From: Watersipora subatra
Taxonomy: Eukaryota; Bryozoa; Gymnolaemata; Cheilostomatida; Watersiporidae
Length of the DNA stretch: 64,000 bases
Assembly: GCF_963576615.1 (NCBI RefSeq)
Contig: NC_088708.1
Location: forward strand, 52,873,196 to 52,937,195
Direction: 5' to 3'
The position numbers were made by a program, and so were the translations under genes. The number at the start of each line of letters is the position of its first letter. The stretch's first letter is position 1. Positions 45,869 through 59,500 of the stretch are shown in pieces. The notes under the pieces are model-generated. The model did no database searches. It had not been told where the DNA came from and saw nothing but the letters and a program-made list of their open reading frames with translations.

Positions 45869-47339
45869 TGCAGCTAGGGAATTAAGATCCCATGCAATAT
45901 ATTTTTATCCGTGATGCCATGGCTGCTCTAAAGAGAATAATGAAGAATCTTACCTTTGGATGTTGTTGACACAAAAATTTCGTATCTATTTATTTGCTTC
46001 AAGAATTTTATGTAGTTCATAAAAACAAACATAGATTCAATCAATGTTGTTTTTGTTATTGTTACAAATATTGATAGATATGTTATTAATTTTCATTAGA
46101 ACTCAATTTCTAGTCAATTTTGTCATTGATCAAATTGCCATGTATGGCAACTTCTGCATTTTGTAATCTAAACTCTTGTCGCAAGTAGTAACTCATGATT
46201 GTTGCAAGCAAAACTTCGGCTACTATTGGACAAAAATGTTCTCATTAATAATGCTTTTATTGATATTGTTTTTTTGTAGATTTTTATGCTTATGTCAATC
46301 TAAAATTTTCTCAAATTAGGCTAAGTTCTATCACATGAAAATGTTTCCAACCTATAAACCTTCATGTCAGAAACTGCCTTAAAATTAAAACTAGCATTAA
46401 CGAATCGGTTAACCACTTGAGCTATACATGAACTATAATATATGTTATGTTAGTGTGAGAAGAACAGAACAGCTCACTAGCAAAGCATATACATGTACAT
46501 ATCACCGAGAATCATTCATTGGCATCATGCAAGAAAGCAGCAAGAACTAAGTATGATGAGTTTTAGAAGATGTTAGCGATGTTACCATTTCTATATTCTT
46601 TACTGAGTTTGCCTAAAACAAACAAGCTTGTTATGGTAACATGGCGAAGAGAATCAATGGAAGAAAAAAATGTCTAAACACAAGAGCAAGTGCTTAGAGT
46701 AGCGACGAGGTGTTGACAAATATTAATTTGCATACAGACTGGCCATTGCTGTATTTGGAGTTGATTACATAACACTGATCAAAGGGGAATGCCGCTACCA
46801 GTGACTCTACCGACAACGAAATCAAATAGGCATACGCTATGTAATGCCGTGTAAGTCGCCATGTGTGTCAGTTATTAATAGTCGATATGAAATAATTGAG
46901 ATAGTCTGTCATGTTCTTTTTGTAACGACTTGTATCAATACAACATCTTGAGATGCAAACTTGTATTTGTCTCAGACATATCACGCCTATACAAATAAGG
47001 GGAGATAAGAACTAAAAATTGCAAAAGACACCGAGAAAACTTACAGCCTCAGACAAGCATGAAGACGACTAGAATGGCTAAAAACCAATCTTCAAGCATT
47101 TTCACAATATTCTAGGATAAAGAAATATGACAGAGCATTTACAGTAAGTAGCAATTTGATAAAATCAATTCAATTGAGTTCGGTAGAGATTCAACATAGA
47201 TAACACTAGTGCATGGAGATTCCTCCGGTTTGCATATAATAGACAGAAAGTAAAGAACATAACCATGTGCAAAGGATAATATATAATTGCAGTGAGCACC
47301 ACCTTGATGAGATGCCGGTGGGTAGTTTCTGAGACAACC
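45869..47339. other. glass/OAT convergent 3' intergenic region
   Basis: Must contain both 3' UTRs. No canonical AATAAA is evident close to the glass stop; for OAT (minus strand) the nearest TTTATT words are about 1 kb away. No exon or repeat recognised. Confidence 0.5.
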
Positions 47340-47500
47340 TTAGAACTCCGCTATTGTATCTCTGATGATGCCAGCGCACTCGAGAATCTGCTCCGTGGTC
47401 ATAACGAGAGGCGGAGCAAACCTTATGATGTCCCCATGGGTTGGCTTCGCGAGCAGTCCATTGTCCCTCAGTCGCAGACAAACTTGCCACGCATCTATGC
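47340..47500 (-). CDS. OAT: OAT last coding exon
   Basis: Encodes the C-terminal 52 residues, from [20 protein letters not shown] to IRDTIAEF, followed by TAA at 47342-47340. It enters in phase 1, completing the split Ser codon from exon 7, across an 8-kb intron that is by far the longest in the gene. It faces the 3' end of glass 1.47 kb away. Confidence 0.95.
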
Positions 47501-50500
47501 CTAAACATCAGAGATATTCAAGCATATTTTTTAAAAACTTTTATAGCAAGTATTTTTTCTTTGTGCTAAAGTAACTATAAGACTATAAGGATAATATTTT
47601 AGTACCTTTAAAATCATTTAATATCTAGTTTAAACAATTTGTATTTTTATGCTACCGTCAAAATATGTAATAATGCATTCTTATAAACTCTTTTATAACG
47701 TTTACGTAAACATGTAGTGCTGAATCAGAACGAAGCCAAAATATTTCCTGTAAGCAACAAATCAGTGCATATGATTATAATTCATTCACTTAAACCGCAG
47801 AGTAAGACAGTAAAACCCTTCTGCAAGAGTCGTGACATGACCAGACACAGTGCACAGGTGCAGTACATAGCGGGGAGTGGAGATCAAACCAGATATGATC
47901 CAGCCCAACAATTATAACTGTAATATTACGGCGGGAAGATTGAGGGATTTGTGCATAAACAGCGTGACAGGAGAATAATTTATTTATATGACAGCAAAAT
48001 TGTTTCTATTGTGTACTGCTAATAGAGATGGAGTGACTGAAAGGTGAGCAGCATTTCCCACCTACTGTATGTAAACTCAACAACTGCAAAATAATATATT
48101 ATCATCATTGAATTTCTCCAGTCAACAACTAAACAATCTAAGAAATTTTAATCATTTTATTAAAGCAAATTCTAATTAACTATACACAAAATGAGCCACA
48201 GTGATATCTGCTAAAAACTGAATTTTTATAGAAAAAACAAACTACTTCACACGTGACAAATTGTCGGCTAGCGCTCCAGCATCAAAGGACCATAGAGAAT
48301 GGCCAATCACACGACAAGACGACATTCATGACCGGATTGAGGGTCACTTGTATTGTCTGTATCTATAAGAAGTTGAATAGAGCTGGAGTGTCTCCGCGCA
48401 ACAACCATTTGTGTAGAAAACATGTTCGTGCATAACTTTCCTGATTCTCCGAAGAGGCGTGAATATCTCAGAGCAGAGATAAAGAGCAAAATGAAAGATT
48501 AACACGTAATAAAAGGTTTTTGATTAAGACGTATATTTTACCTCTTTTATGAAAGCTAAACTGGAAACAGTTAGAGCTTAGGTCAAGAGTTCACACATTG
48601 TCAACATAAGTTATTCAAAGCAGTTGCGTTCTTTTATTCAGAAAATGTTTTTATTCAGAACGTATAGAATGCCCAAAACTGTAAAAATATTAGAAACAAA
48701 GACAGTTGGAAGCTTCACAGCTTCCAAACTAAAACGTTACATTTGAGAATAGTGGCTTCTCTAGAACAACCCGGTACATCGATAGGCTCTGTTGTAATGA
48801 TTTTAATGCTGGTAATAATAATAAGAAATAGAATAATAACTAATAATAATACTAATAACAAAAAGATAAAGATATTTATGCAGATAATTTTAGAAGTTGC
48901 TGCATGTAATAGGAAAGCATCCCAGATCAACTCTTTTACTTACGAATTGCTGCATTACCGATAAGCAAACGAATACAGTTTATGTCGCGTCTAAAACACT
49001 TTTTCATAAATAATGCTAATTTTTTCAAGCTTGCGTAACTAATGATAACTATGTTGTTGTTTTCTAACAGGCCTCATCGCTTTAATGTCAACAGCGGATA
49101 TAGTTAACAACCCATCTATTTGCCCTCTAATCTAGACAATGAGTCGTGCAAGACCTCTCTAATTAAAGGGCTCGGTAAAAGAAAACATCTCTGACGGTTT
49201 ACAAACAGACAAGCTGCACTCGTCATCAAAAGGACAGCTTCTTTCATTTCCTACTAATCCACGGATTTCAGCGATATCCGATAAAATTTCCCACCATGGA
49301 AAATAGGAGCATTTTAAGGAAACAGCAGTCACGCAGCCGAGCTGTCTGCGGGATGCTGCACATATGAGTACATGTTTATTCTAGACAATGCGGGGATTGT
49401 CTTTAAAGGAAAGTGGACATCGGGAATACCAGTCTGTTACATAACAGAACAAATGGAGCAACAAGTCAGGTAGTGTACAAAGGCGAAGAGATTCAAATTC
49501 TATAAATTGCAACCAATACTATAAATTCAAAGATTATTTATAGTATTGCTGCAAAGCAAAATTAAGCTTGTAATTTCTTAATGTTTTGCATAAAAATTGC
49601 AGAGATTTTAAAAGCTAAATGTAAAATCCTATTATAAAAAACATATTTAAAATGTTACGTGAGTGGTATATTTTCCATACGCACACAAATATATATCTAC
49701 ATAATTATTATAATGTATAATATAAAAAGTACTTAGCTGTTAATTAATCCCTACAGATCAGTTTCAAACAGACATAAGTCTGCTTTTATTACGTGATAAC
49801 TTCAAAAAATGGGTTTCCACATAATATATATATATAACTTTCTATTTAATATATATTACTATATACTATTATTAGATTGGTCTATATAGATGTATATATA
49901 TAATATAAAAAGTACTGAGCTGTTAATTAATCCCTACAGATCTGTTTCAAACAGACATAGGTCTGCTCTCATCAGGTGATAACTTCAAAAAGCTATCTGA
50001 AGGCATCTGATGAGAACAGACCTATGTCTGCTTGAAACAGATCTGTCGTGATTACCAACAGCCAAGTACTTCCTATATAATAAATTATACTATAATTCAC
50101 TATGCGCTATGTATTGAGTGCTTTTTCTTTATTATTCTTTATGAAACTAGCTTTTTTACCGATAATAAATATTTATATAATTATATAGACAGCAATTATA
50201 GCTAAGAGCAAGGTACCATCACTGGAAAAGGAGTTCAACTCATGATCTGTCTGCCAATAAATAAACATACAGATATAGTTTTGTAATCAACCAACTTTAA
50301 ATGAAACACAAAATCTTTCATAATTGCTACAAACCCCCAAAAATATAAGATTTTCAAACAACCCCATTACACACTCCACTAGAGAAAGGCATATCACATC
50401 ATTCAGTTTACTTGAGCTAAAATTCCCAGCAGATACGCGTGTATTCAAATAAGAGTTTTAGGTAGGTTTAGCGCCTGGTTTGGTTTAGCCTTTAGCCAGA

Positions 50501-53500
50501 ATGCTAGTCTATGAGATCGCCTGTGTGTGATATCTGCGGGCCCCTAATCGAGGACTTTCCATTGCCCTCACCTATAAATAATGGTTGTTAAAAGTAGCTT
50601 ACGGGCATTATATTTGACATACGAGAGTTGTACGGCTTCTCTCGTGTCCGTAAAGCGCTGAAAAGGAGCAACCAACACTCCAATCTAGAAATACCTGACC
50701 ATGTCACGCCGAGGACAGCGGTGACAGCTAATTTACTGTCGGTTCAGTTCTCCCAGGCGTAGTGCAACCAAGAGACTAACTAGTTGATATATAGGTCATA
50801 TATAAAGGTAATTTCTAACGCTAGTCAAACTATGAAGATAAATAAGAAACAGTTATGTTATTCTACCAAAAAGAGACAGCAACATGTGTACGATAGAAAA
50901 AGTTTTACAACTGTCGGCTTACACTAATGCTGCAGATAAAAGTTTTTGACAGATCTAGTTAACACATTGAGCCTGATCTTGTATACACATGCAAGCCTCT
51001 GATCCTAGACTGTTTTAACACCTTTTATCCAACTGTGAAAGTACTTAGGGTAGCACAATACCTTTTTAACTGCATATCATTTTGAAGCTCCTAGCTTGTA
51101 GAACTCGGAAAAAAAACAGAAATCAAATAGAGTGAGATGGTTTTTGTTCCGCACTTTTTAAAAATGATGTTTCAGAGATAGCTAAAGAAACAATGATTTA
51201 AGTAGGCTACACCGAGTCTGATAGAGCCTTTATATCTGTTATGAATAGCGTAAAAATCTTGTTGCTGAGGAGAAACAACTTTCTAACCATGTCTATTTTT
51301 TATCCTTCATTACTAAGAACTTCAATCAGTATGTCTTTAGAAACTGATGTTCTGTCAGAAGCTATTTTTATTTCCTTCTATCCTTTTGTTTTGGCGATAT
51401 CTCAAGAACTAATAATATCATTAGAAAGCTGTCTGTCAAAACCATTTGTATTTCTCGGTTAATTAAGAGCACCCTCAGTATTTTGGAAATATCTCAAAAA
51501 GTTAACTTTTAATCAACTTGAAAGTTCGGAATTAAACTCGAAACTTATTACACGCAAACCGACGAAGATTTCTTAATCCTACATAACTTGGAAGCACAGA
51601 AAAACAAAGCGCAACCACATAGTTGAAAAAATAGTTGACCCAAATATTTCAGGGTCAAGTTTCAAATTGTTAAGCAGTTGTCACTTTACAGCAAATAGAA
51701 ACCTGGATGATTTTTGATTTTAACATCGAGGTAAAACTGTTATAAAAGAGTACACCCAGATATCCAGTACATAGTATGTTTATCCGTGACAAAATTCTAA
51801 GTGACCTCACTTTATTCAGGAGAGATAAGATAGCTAAAACATGTCATAAAAGGACAACCAATAATGGAAGTTCACGCATTTAAAACGACAAAACAAAGTT
51901 AATATGAACATCAAACAAATGGAAGCAATCTATAAAATGTTAAATTATGCTTTGTTCAACTAAGTGTTAATAAAAGAGAGCAAAAGTACTCATAAACACT
52001 GTTTCATTTTCTAATTTATAAATATTGTCTTTTTAATATTATTATTTTGATCCACAGCTATTGCAGCATTTAAAGTCAGCCACTATGTGACAAACTAATT
52101 TAATAGACCTGAAAAACTAACTTTTACTGTACGCTGTGAAAATTTTTTCCGATGACAAAGTGATTAGGAGGTGACCCATTGGCCACTTCTAGTAACGTCC
52201 TAAATGACCTTTAACTAGGTAAGGCAACTTCAAAATGCACAAACAAGTCAATTCGAGTTGTATCTACATGTAGTGGCTGGTTAAAATGAAGGCAAGCCTA
52301 CAATATGCTGAGTTGTGCAGAAAAACTTGACGGGATTGGGTAGATTAGAACAATTAATTGTATTATAATAAGTTTAAGAGTGACACATTTATGACTTTCA
52401 CTTGCGCAATCAACAAAACACTAATCTTGGTTATTCAACATCAATGTTTTTTCAAATTCATCATTTTGTAGTATTGCTTGAGATTACTAGCAGAGCGCTT
52501 ATACAAGTAGTTCACTCATATGAAGGACAATTCATAGGATGACTTTGGTGTCAATTGTGACATCATAACAGCACATCTACTGACACTAGTAAAGGTGCGA
52601 CTAGTAAAGATTTCACCTTCACATTTTAAGCAATCAAACAAAATGGAGTCCGGTATACCCACATTACACAGCAATGCCCAGAAACTACCATGTCACATGT
52701 TGTACTAGCCATTCCATTTCAAGTTCATACTACTGACCTGAATATATATATTTCAAATGAATATATATATTTCAAATAAATATATATATTTATTTCAAAT
52801 ATATATATTTGAAATATATGTATTTCAAATATATTTAAAAAATACATATATATTTCGAATGAATATATATACTTCAAATACATATATTTGAAATACAGTC
52901 AAACATGGATAACTCGTCCACGGATAGCTCGAACACATGGTTAATTCGAACATTTCCTTTGGTCCGTTCCCACGTAATGATAAATTGCTATAGATAACTC
53001 GAACTCAACACTGTTAATTCGAACTGTTTTTTTGCCCAACAGCTACCGAAACGGTTGTTTTCGCTTTAGAAAATCACTTTATTCAAAGCCATAGAGGTAA
53101 ACTTCATCTTTTCGTAATTCATAAGCGTCGTTATTACCACCATTGGCAAAATATTTCTGTCAACGACTTTTCTAAAAGTTTGGTGAAATTTGATTTATAC
53201 TGCGATACGATGAATAGCACGGGCTAGCCGGGTCACGCGCACAAGAATTTTCGCCACGCACATACAAAACAAAAATCGCATGTTGTTTTGTATGTGCGTG
53301 GCGAAAATCCTTGAGTGCGTGACTCGGCTAGCCCGTGATGAATAGTTTTCCGACGTTGATTCCGTGTTGAGTCAACGTCGGAATATTGAACGTTTAAAAC
53401 GTCTTAAAAAATGTTGTAATTAAACGTATACGTTGTCTGAGCTACAAAAAACTATTCATCGTTTGACCTAAACACAGAATACGTGTGTACATTCAATAAG

Positions 53501-56500
53501 TATCTATTAAAAAAGCGTGAGTGATATAGAATGTACCGTAAAACCTCGTAAAACTTCTAATTGAACTGCCTCGGAGTGTTGCTCTTAACGAATCCCAGGT
53601 AAAGTAAGGTAATCTGCATAAACTTCAAGAAAAAACGGCAAAATTGATCGTGGGTAAAACCCCAAAAAAAAAAAAGTCTTTTCTTTTGAGCATTTCAACA
53701 ACGATCAAGTTTTGCCAATGTCAATCTGAAAAACGTCCTGGCAATAACATCACCTCAAACAACAAACCAATCTCAAGTGATAGAAAAATCTCTATACTTT
53801 TTCATGAAAACGTTTTAAACTTTACATTAGAAGCATTTAATTTGAAACAAGCCATTTGTGCTTTTGATTTATATTATAGTTTGTATATGTACATGTATCT
53901 ACTAATAAATAAGTAAATATATGGACTTGTGACAGTGCTCTGATAACTTGAATGCTCTGATAATTCGAACACTTTTGCTCGGTCCCTTGAAGTTCGAGTT
54001 ATCCATGTTTGACTGTATATATATTTCAAATATATTTAAAAAGTACATACATGTATATATATATTTCCAATAAATATATATACGTATTTCAAATACAGTC
54101 AAACATGGATAACTCGAACTTCACGGGACCGAGCAAAAGTGTTCGAATTATCAGAGCATTCAAGTTATCAGAGCACTGTCACAAGTCCATGTATTTACTT
54201 ATTTATTAGTAGATACATGTACATATGCAAACTATAATATAAATCAAAAGCACAAATGGCTTGTTTCGAATTAAATGCTTCTAATGTAAAGTTTAAAACG
54301 TTTTTATTAAAAAGTATAGAGATTTTTCTATCACTTGAGATTGGTTTGTTGTTTAAGGTGATGTTATTGCCAGGACGTTTTTTTAGATTGACATTGGCAA
54401 AACTTGATCGTTGTTGAAATGCTCAAAAGAAAAGACATCTTTTTCTTTTGAGCGTTTTACCCACGATCAATTTTGCCGAGTTTTCTTGAAGTTTATGCAA
54501 CTTCAAGAGAAAGTTACCAAAGAAAAATCCCTTACTTTACCTGGGATTCGTTAAGAGCAACACTCCGAGGCAGTTCAATTAAAAGTTTTACGAGGTTTAA
54601 CGGTACATTGTATATCACTCACGCTTTTTGAATGGATAGTTATTGAATGTACACACGTATTCTGTGTTTAGGTCAAACGATGAATAGTTTTTTAGCTATG
54701 ACAACGTATACGTTTAATAAAAACAATTTTAAGACGTTTTAAACATTCAACACTCCGACGTTGATTCAACACGGAATCAACGTCGGAAAACTATTCGTCA
54801 CGGGCTAGCCGGGTCACGCACTCAAGGATTTTCGCCACGCACATACAAAACAACATGCTGTTTTTGTTTTGTATGTGCGTGGCGAAAATCCTTGCGCGCG
54901 TGACCCGGCAAGCCCATGCTATTAATCGTATAGCAGTATAAATCAAATTTGACCAAACCCTTAGAAAAGTCGTTGACAAAATTATTTTGCCGATGGTGGT
55001 AATAACAACGCTTATGAATTACGAAAAGATGAGGTTTACCTCTATGGCTTTGAATAAAGTGATTTTCTAAAGCGATAACAACCGTTTCGGTAGCCGTTGG
55101 GCAAAAAACAGTTCGAATTAACAGTGTTGAGTTCGAGTTATCTATAGCAATTTATCATTACGTGGGAACGGACCAAAGAAACCGTTCGAATTAACCATGT
55201 TTTCGAGCTATCCGTGGCCGAGTTATCCATGTTTGACTGTACATATATTTGAAATATATATATTTGAAATAGATATATTTCAAATATATATATTTATTTG
55301 AATAAATATAGATGTTGTATATAGGATGTTGAGCATTGCTTGAGGGCCTTTCAAATAAAGTCTTTGTTATTATCTTAAGAAGCTTTTAGGCATGTATTTG
55401 CATGCATTTAGATTATTTCGTTCCTGATGAAGTCAATTCCTTCAGTAAATATACACGACAACTATTTTTTAGATTATTACAAACTATGAAAGCTTTTATT
55501 TATAAAAATTAAACGTACTTTCATGAATAACGATGGCATTGAGCAGACCCTTGCCTCTGACCAGTTTCACTTTATCCTTAGGTAGAGTAGACAACTCCTG
55601 ACGCAATAACTGACCCAATTCTTCGCTACGCTCTGCTAGTTTTTCTTCCTCCAGTACCTAAAGGTAAAATGATTCTTAGCATGTAACTTCAGACATTCCC
55701 ACAAATTTAAACTGAAAAAATCCTCAGCTACAAGCTAAAATTGACAGGGCATATTCGCGGAGCCATTCGACAATCTAAAGGCACTACATCCAAAGCACGC
55801 AGTATGCTATTTCCAACAATAGACGATTCTGCGTAAATTCTCCAACTATCAATGTACTCAATTGGTGCGTGGTATTACAATTCCAAAATGATGAATCTTT
55901 GAGCATTTGTTTAACATGGAAAGACAAAGAATTAGTCATCATATAAGTTACTCTCAGTGTGAAATCAGAGGTTGACTTACATGTAAGAACTCCATTCAAT
56001 GCACTAGTTGGCAACTACTAACAGGTACAAAAGCTAGACGGTGCAAGCACTAGTTGACAACTACTAACAGGTAAAAATTCTTGGCAATGCAGACACTGAT
56101 TGACCACTACTAACAGATAGGTAAGCTATGCAATACAGAGACTGGTTGGCAACTACTATCAGGTAAGAAAACTATGCAATGCAGGCACTGGTTGACAACT
56201 ACTAGCAGGTAAGAAAGCTTGGCAATGCAATCACTGATTTACAACTACTAACATGCAAGAAAACTATGCAATGCAGGCACTGGTTGATAACTACCAGCAG
56301 GTAGATAAGCTGATAATTAAGCGGGTGACGCGCTTACTTGTAGGGCTGCGATAGCAACCTTGCACGCGACGGGATTACCACCGTAGGTTGAGCCATGCTC
56401 CCCTGCCTTTATCTGCAACATCACTGCATCATCCGCCAGTACAGCAGACACCTAGAGAGCAAACAAGAAAAAAAACTTGTTCACACTTGGTATCCGTGTA

Positions 56501-59500
56501 TAGTGTTTGAAGCTACAAAGAATTCGTTGATTAATTGATGTCTATGCACCAACAAACATGAATAGAATCATTCAAATTGTTTAAAAGTCTATGCATGGCT
56601 TCCAGATTGGTTCATCTGCTAGCGCTACCAACAGCAAAAGGAGAAAAGAACAGAAGAGTGACTAGTGCATAAATACGGAGTATATTAAAAACAATAAAAT
56701 TAGAAAGCTAAAGTGTAGGTAAAAATATTGTAGGACAACAAGTCCATGCAATAGAGAAATATACAAACATAAAAAATCAGTGGAGAAGAAGGAAGTTCAA
56801 TAAGAAATGAATAGAGCAATATTTAGTTGAGTGTAAAAAGGTAAGAGAAGGTCTGTAGGAAGTTCAAACGAAGAGTGCGTGAGAAGGAATAAGGAAAGGG
56901 AGACAGCGTGAGAAGAAATAAGGAAAGGGAGACAACGTGAGAAGGAATAAGGAAAGGGAGACAACGTGAGAAGGAATAAGGAAAGGGAAATAACGTGAGA
57001 AGGAATAAGGAAAGGGAGACAACGTGAGAAGGAATAAGGAAAGGGAGACAACGTGAGAAGGAATAAGGAAAGGGAAATAACGTGAGAAGGAATAAGGAAA
57101 GGGAGACAACGTGAGAAGGAATAAGGAAAGGGAGACAACGTGAGAAGGAATAAGGAAAGGGAAATAACGTGAGAAGGAATAAGGAAAGGGTGATAACGTG
57201 AGAAGGAATAAGGCAAGGAAGACAATGTGAGAAGGAATAAGGAAAGAGAGACAACGTGAGAAGGAATAAGGCAAAGGAGACAATGATATTTTTCAAGAAG
57301 GAAAGTAGTTGAGAAGGTGAGGAATTTCAAGAATAATTTTTCTACCAACAGTAACAATATTTTACCTGTACCATCAACGAGAAGTAAGAAAACACAAATG
57401 GGTAAGGACCACAGCCAGATCTTACAAAACACGTGTGAATTCACTTAACAATAAACAGAAACCTACAACATGATTTTCAGAAGTATTAGCATACCAGTTG
57501 AGTAGTTTACTGCATGAACTTACAGGGTAAACCCCACCGGAAAGCGCCTTTCCCAGCAGGACGATATCAGGCCTGACACCTTCATGGTCTACACACAGTC
57601 TCCTAGAGTAACAAATAAACATACAGAAGTATTTGCTACTACATAACAAAATATAGGCAGGGTGCACAACTCCTTTGAAGCACTCTCCCCACCATTACAA
57701 CGAACGCACTAAGTTCTTAGTCTAAAACTCTCGAGCTGAGCTGTTTCTGAGGTCATTCCTAATACTAGACATTATTGGGATTATACTGTAGATTATAAGT
57801 TGATTATAGATTATATGTTAACTAAATATAGAAATGAAGGGTCATACATATATATATTTCACATGAAAACAGATTATCGGCTTTCGACGGCGTAAAAAAA
57901 ACAACTGCTTCACTAAAAGAGCCTCATAGACACAGAGACGCACAGTCATAGATGTTAAATAGAGCCTATGAGTCGGTACCTGCCAGTCCTGTGAAGGCCA
58001 GTCTGAACCTCATCGGCTATGAAGAGCACGTTGTGCTTATTACATATCTCCCGCACGCCTCTCAAGTAGCCCTCATCAGGCACTACCACTCCAGCCTCTC
58101 CCTGGATCGGCTCCACCATGAACGCACAGACATTCGGGTCTTGGCATGCTTTCTGTTATCAAAAATAACCCTACGACCTGACTTCTACTTAAAATATCAC
58201 CAACAAAGATTAAGTAACAAGGTTACCATGGCAATGGATTAAAAGATTTAAATAGAGTTATGGTCCAGCCATAGTGAAAACATTGAAAGTTGGGCTGCAC
58301 ACAATAACAAAAAATGAAGCAACTATTTTTTCAAATTAAAATAAACTTTTCAGTTCATATTAAAGGTTATATTGGGTTTTGTAACAACCAAAAGATACCT
58401 TAGAACTATTCTAACTGCAAAGTTTGACTGATATGAAACATGCGAGTACATTCGTAGCTACAGTGACATCAAATTGTTATCAAAGTTATCTGCACATTTC
58501 TTAAAAAATGTCTTTCGTTTCAACTGGCACCCATACAGTGACTTTTACTGATCGTACTGATCTCGCTAATTAGTTATAAGTTATAAAACTAATTTTAATA
58601 AAATTCATTTATATGCCTATTATGGATGCAACCAGAGAAGAGTCTAGTATTTTAATCAGAGTAGTAGTAGCCAAGGATTTGCGCCTAGACATGAAGTACG
58701 AAATTATCTAGTCTGGAGTACGAGCTAAAAACTATTTCTTACGGAGTCATTCTATCTCAATTCTAAACAAACGATTCCCTATGTCCTGATCACCACCAAC
58801 CTCCAGAGCTGGCAGATCATTGTAGGGTATGATGACATTGCCTGGCATGTATGGTCCGAAGCCTTCGTAGCAAGATGGATCTGTTGACGATGAAACGGCT
58901 GACAGCGTACGACCCCAAAAATTATTTTCAGCAAAAATAGTTTTTGCTTGGCCATCAGGAACACCCTTGACATTATAGGCCCACTTTCTGGCAAGCTTAC
59001 AGGCAGTTTCTCCAGCCTCGACCCCTGCGGTGAAAAAATTCCATTTTTAATGGTAAAAAGGTATAAAATGGGAGCAGTAATGGCTAAAAAGTTTAAATAT
59101 TTAGTTTGCAACTAAGAAACAGAAGTAGCCGTGATTCAGTGGTTAGTTCGCTGGCATATAATCAGTAGGTTAGTGGTTCAAATCCCAGAAGAACCATTGG
59201 TGGTGTTAGGAAGGGCATCCAGTCACAATTGCTCCTATGTCAAACCCCATGCATAAATGGTCAGTATATTTAGTTCCAGGATTAATCTAATTGGGAATAA
59301 AGTGCCATACATGCAGCAAAGAGGTAATAAATCATTGATAATGAAATAAAATCATTAAAAATAATTAATTAAACCATAGCTAAAGCCTCAAAAAATTATC
59401 TATATGAATGTTAGGAATAACATCAGACCTTAAATGCTTCTGCTTTCAACTGACAACTCAAAGCAAGAAGTTTTCAAATGAGAGGCCTGAGGCTTTGTTA

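Larger units (their letters stand above)
52740..55320. repeat. large inverted-repeat cluster with ATTTGAAATAT tracts
   Basis: AT-rich tracts built from TATTTCAAATA-like words at 52740-52895, 54016-54095 and 55240-55320 separate and flank two opposed transposon copies. The whole 2.5-kb block is therefore one imperfect palindrome in OAT intron 7. Confidence 0.85.

Noticed and set aside
47206..47574. Plus- and minus-strand frames of 66-100 residues around the OAT 3' end
   Set aside because: Shadows of the last OAT exon in other frames.
53644..54209. Short proteins such as [20 protein letters not shown] on both strands
   Set aside because: They are readings of the two opposed pogo-like copies and have no transposase motifs.
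56797..57444. 215-residue Leu/Pro/Ser-rich apparent membrane protein on the minus strand
   Set aside because: Translation of the 29-bp minisatellite in OAT intron 5; the same peptide appears in all three frames.
59128..59200. tRNA gene
   Set aside because: Only the internal promoter boxes are preserved; the body continues into a SINE tail shared with 25120-25245.
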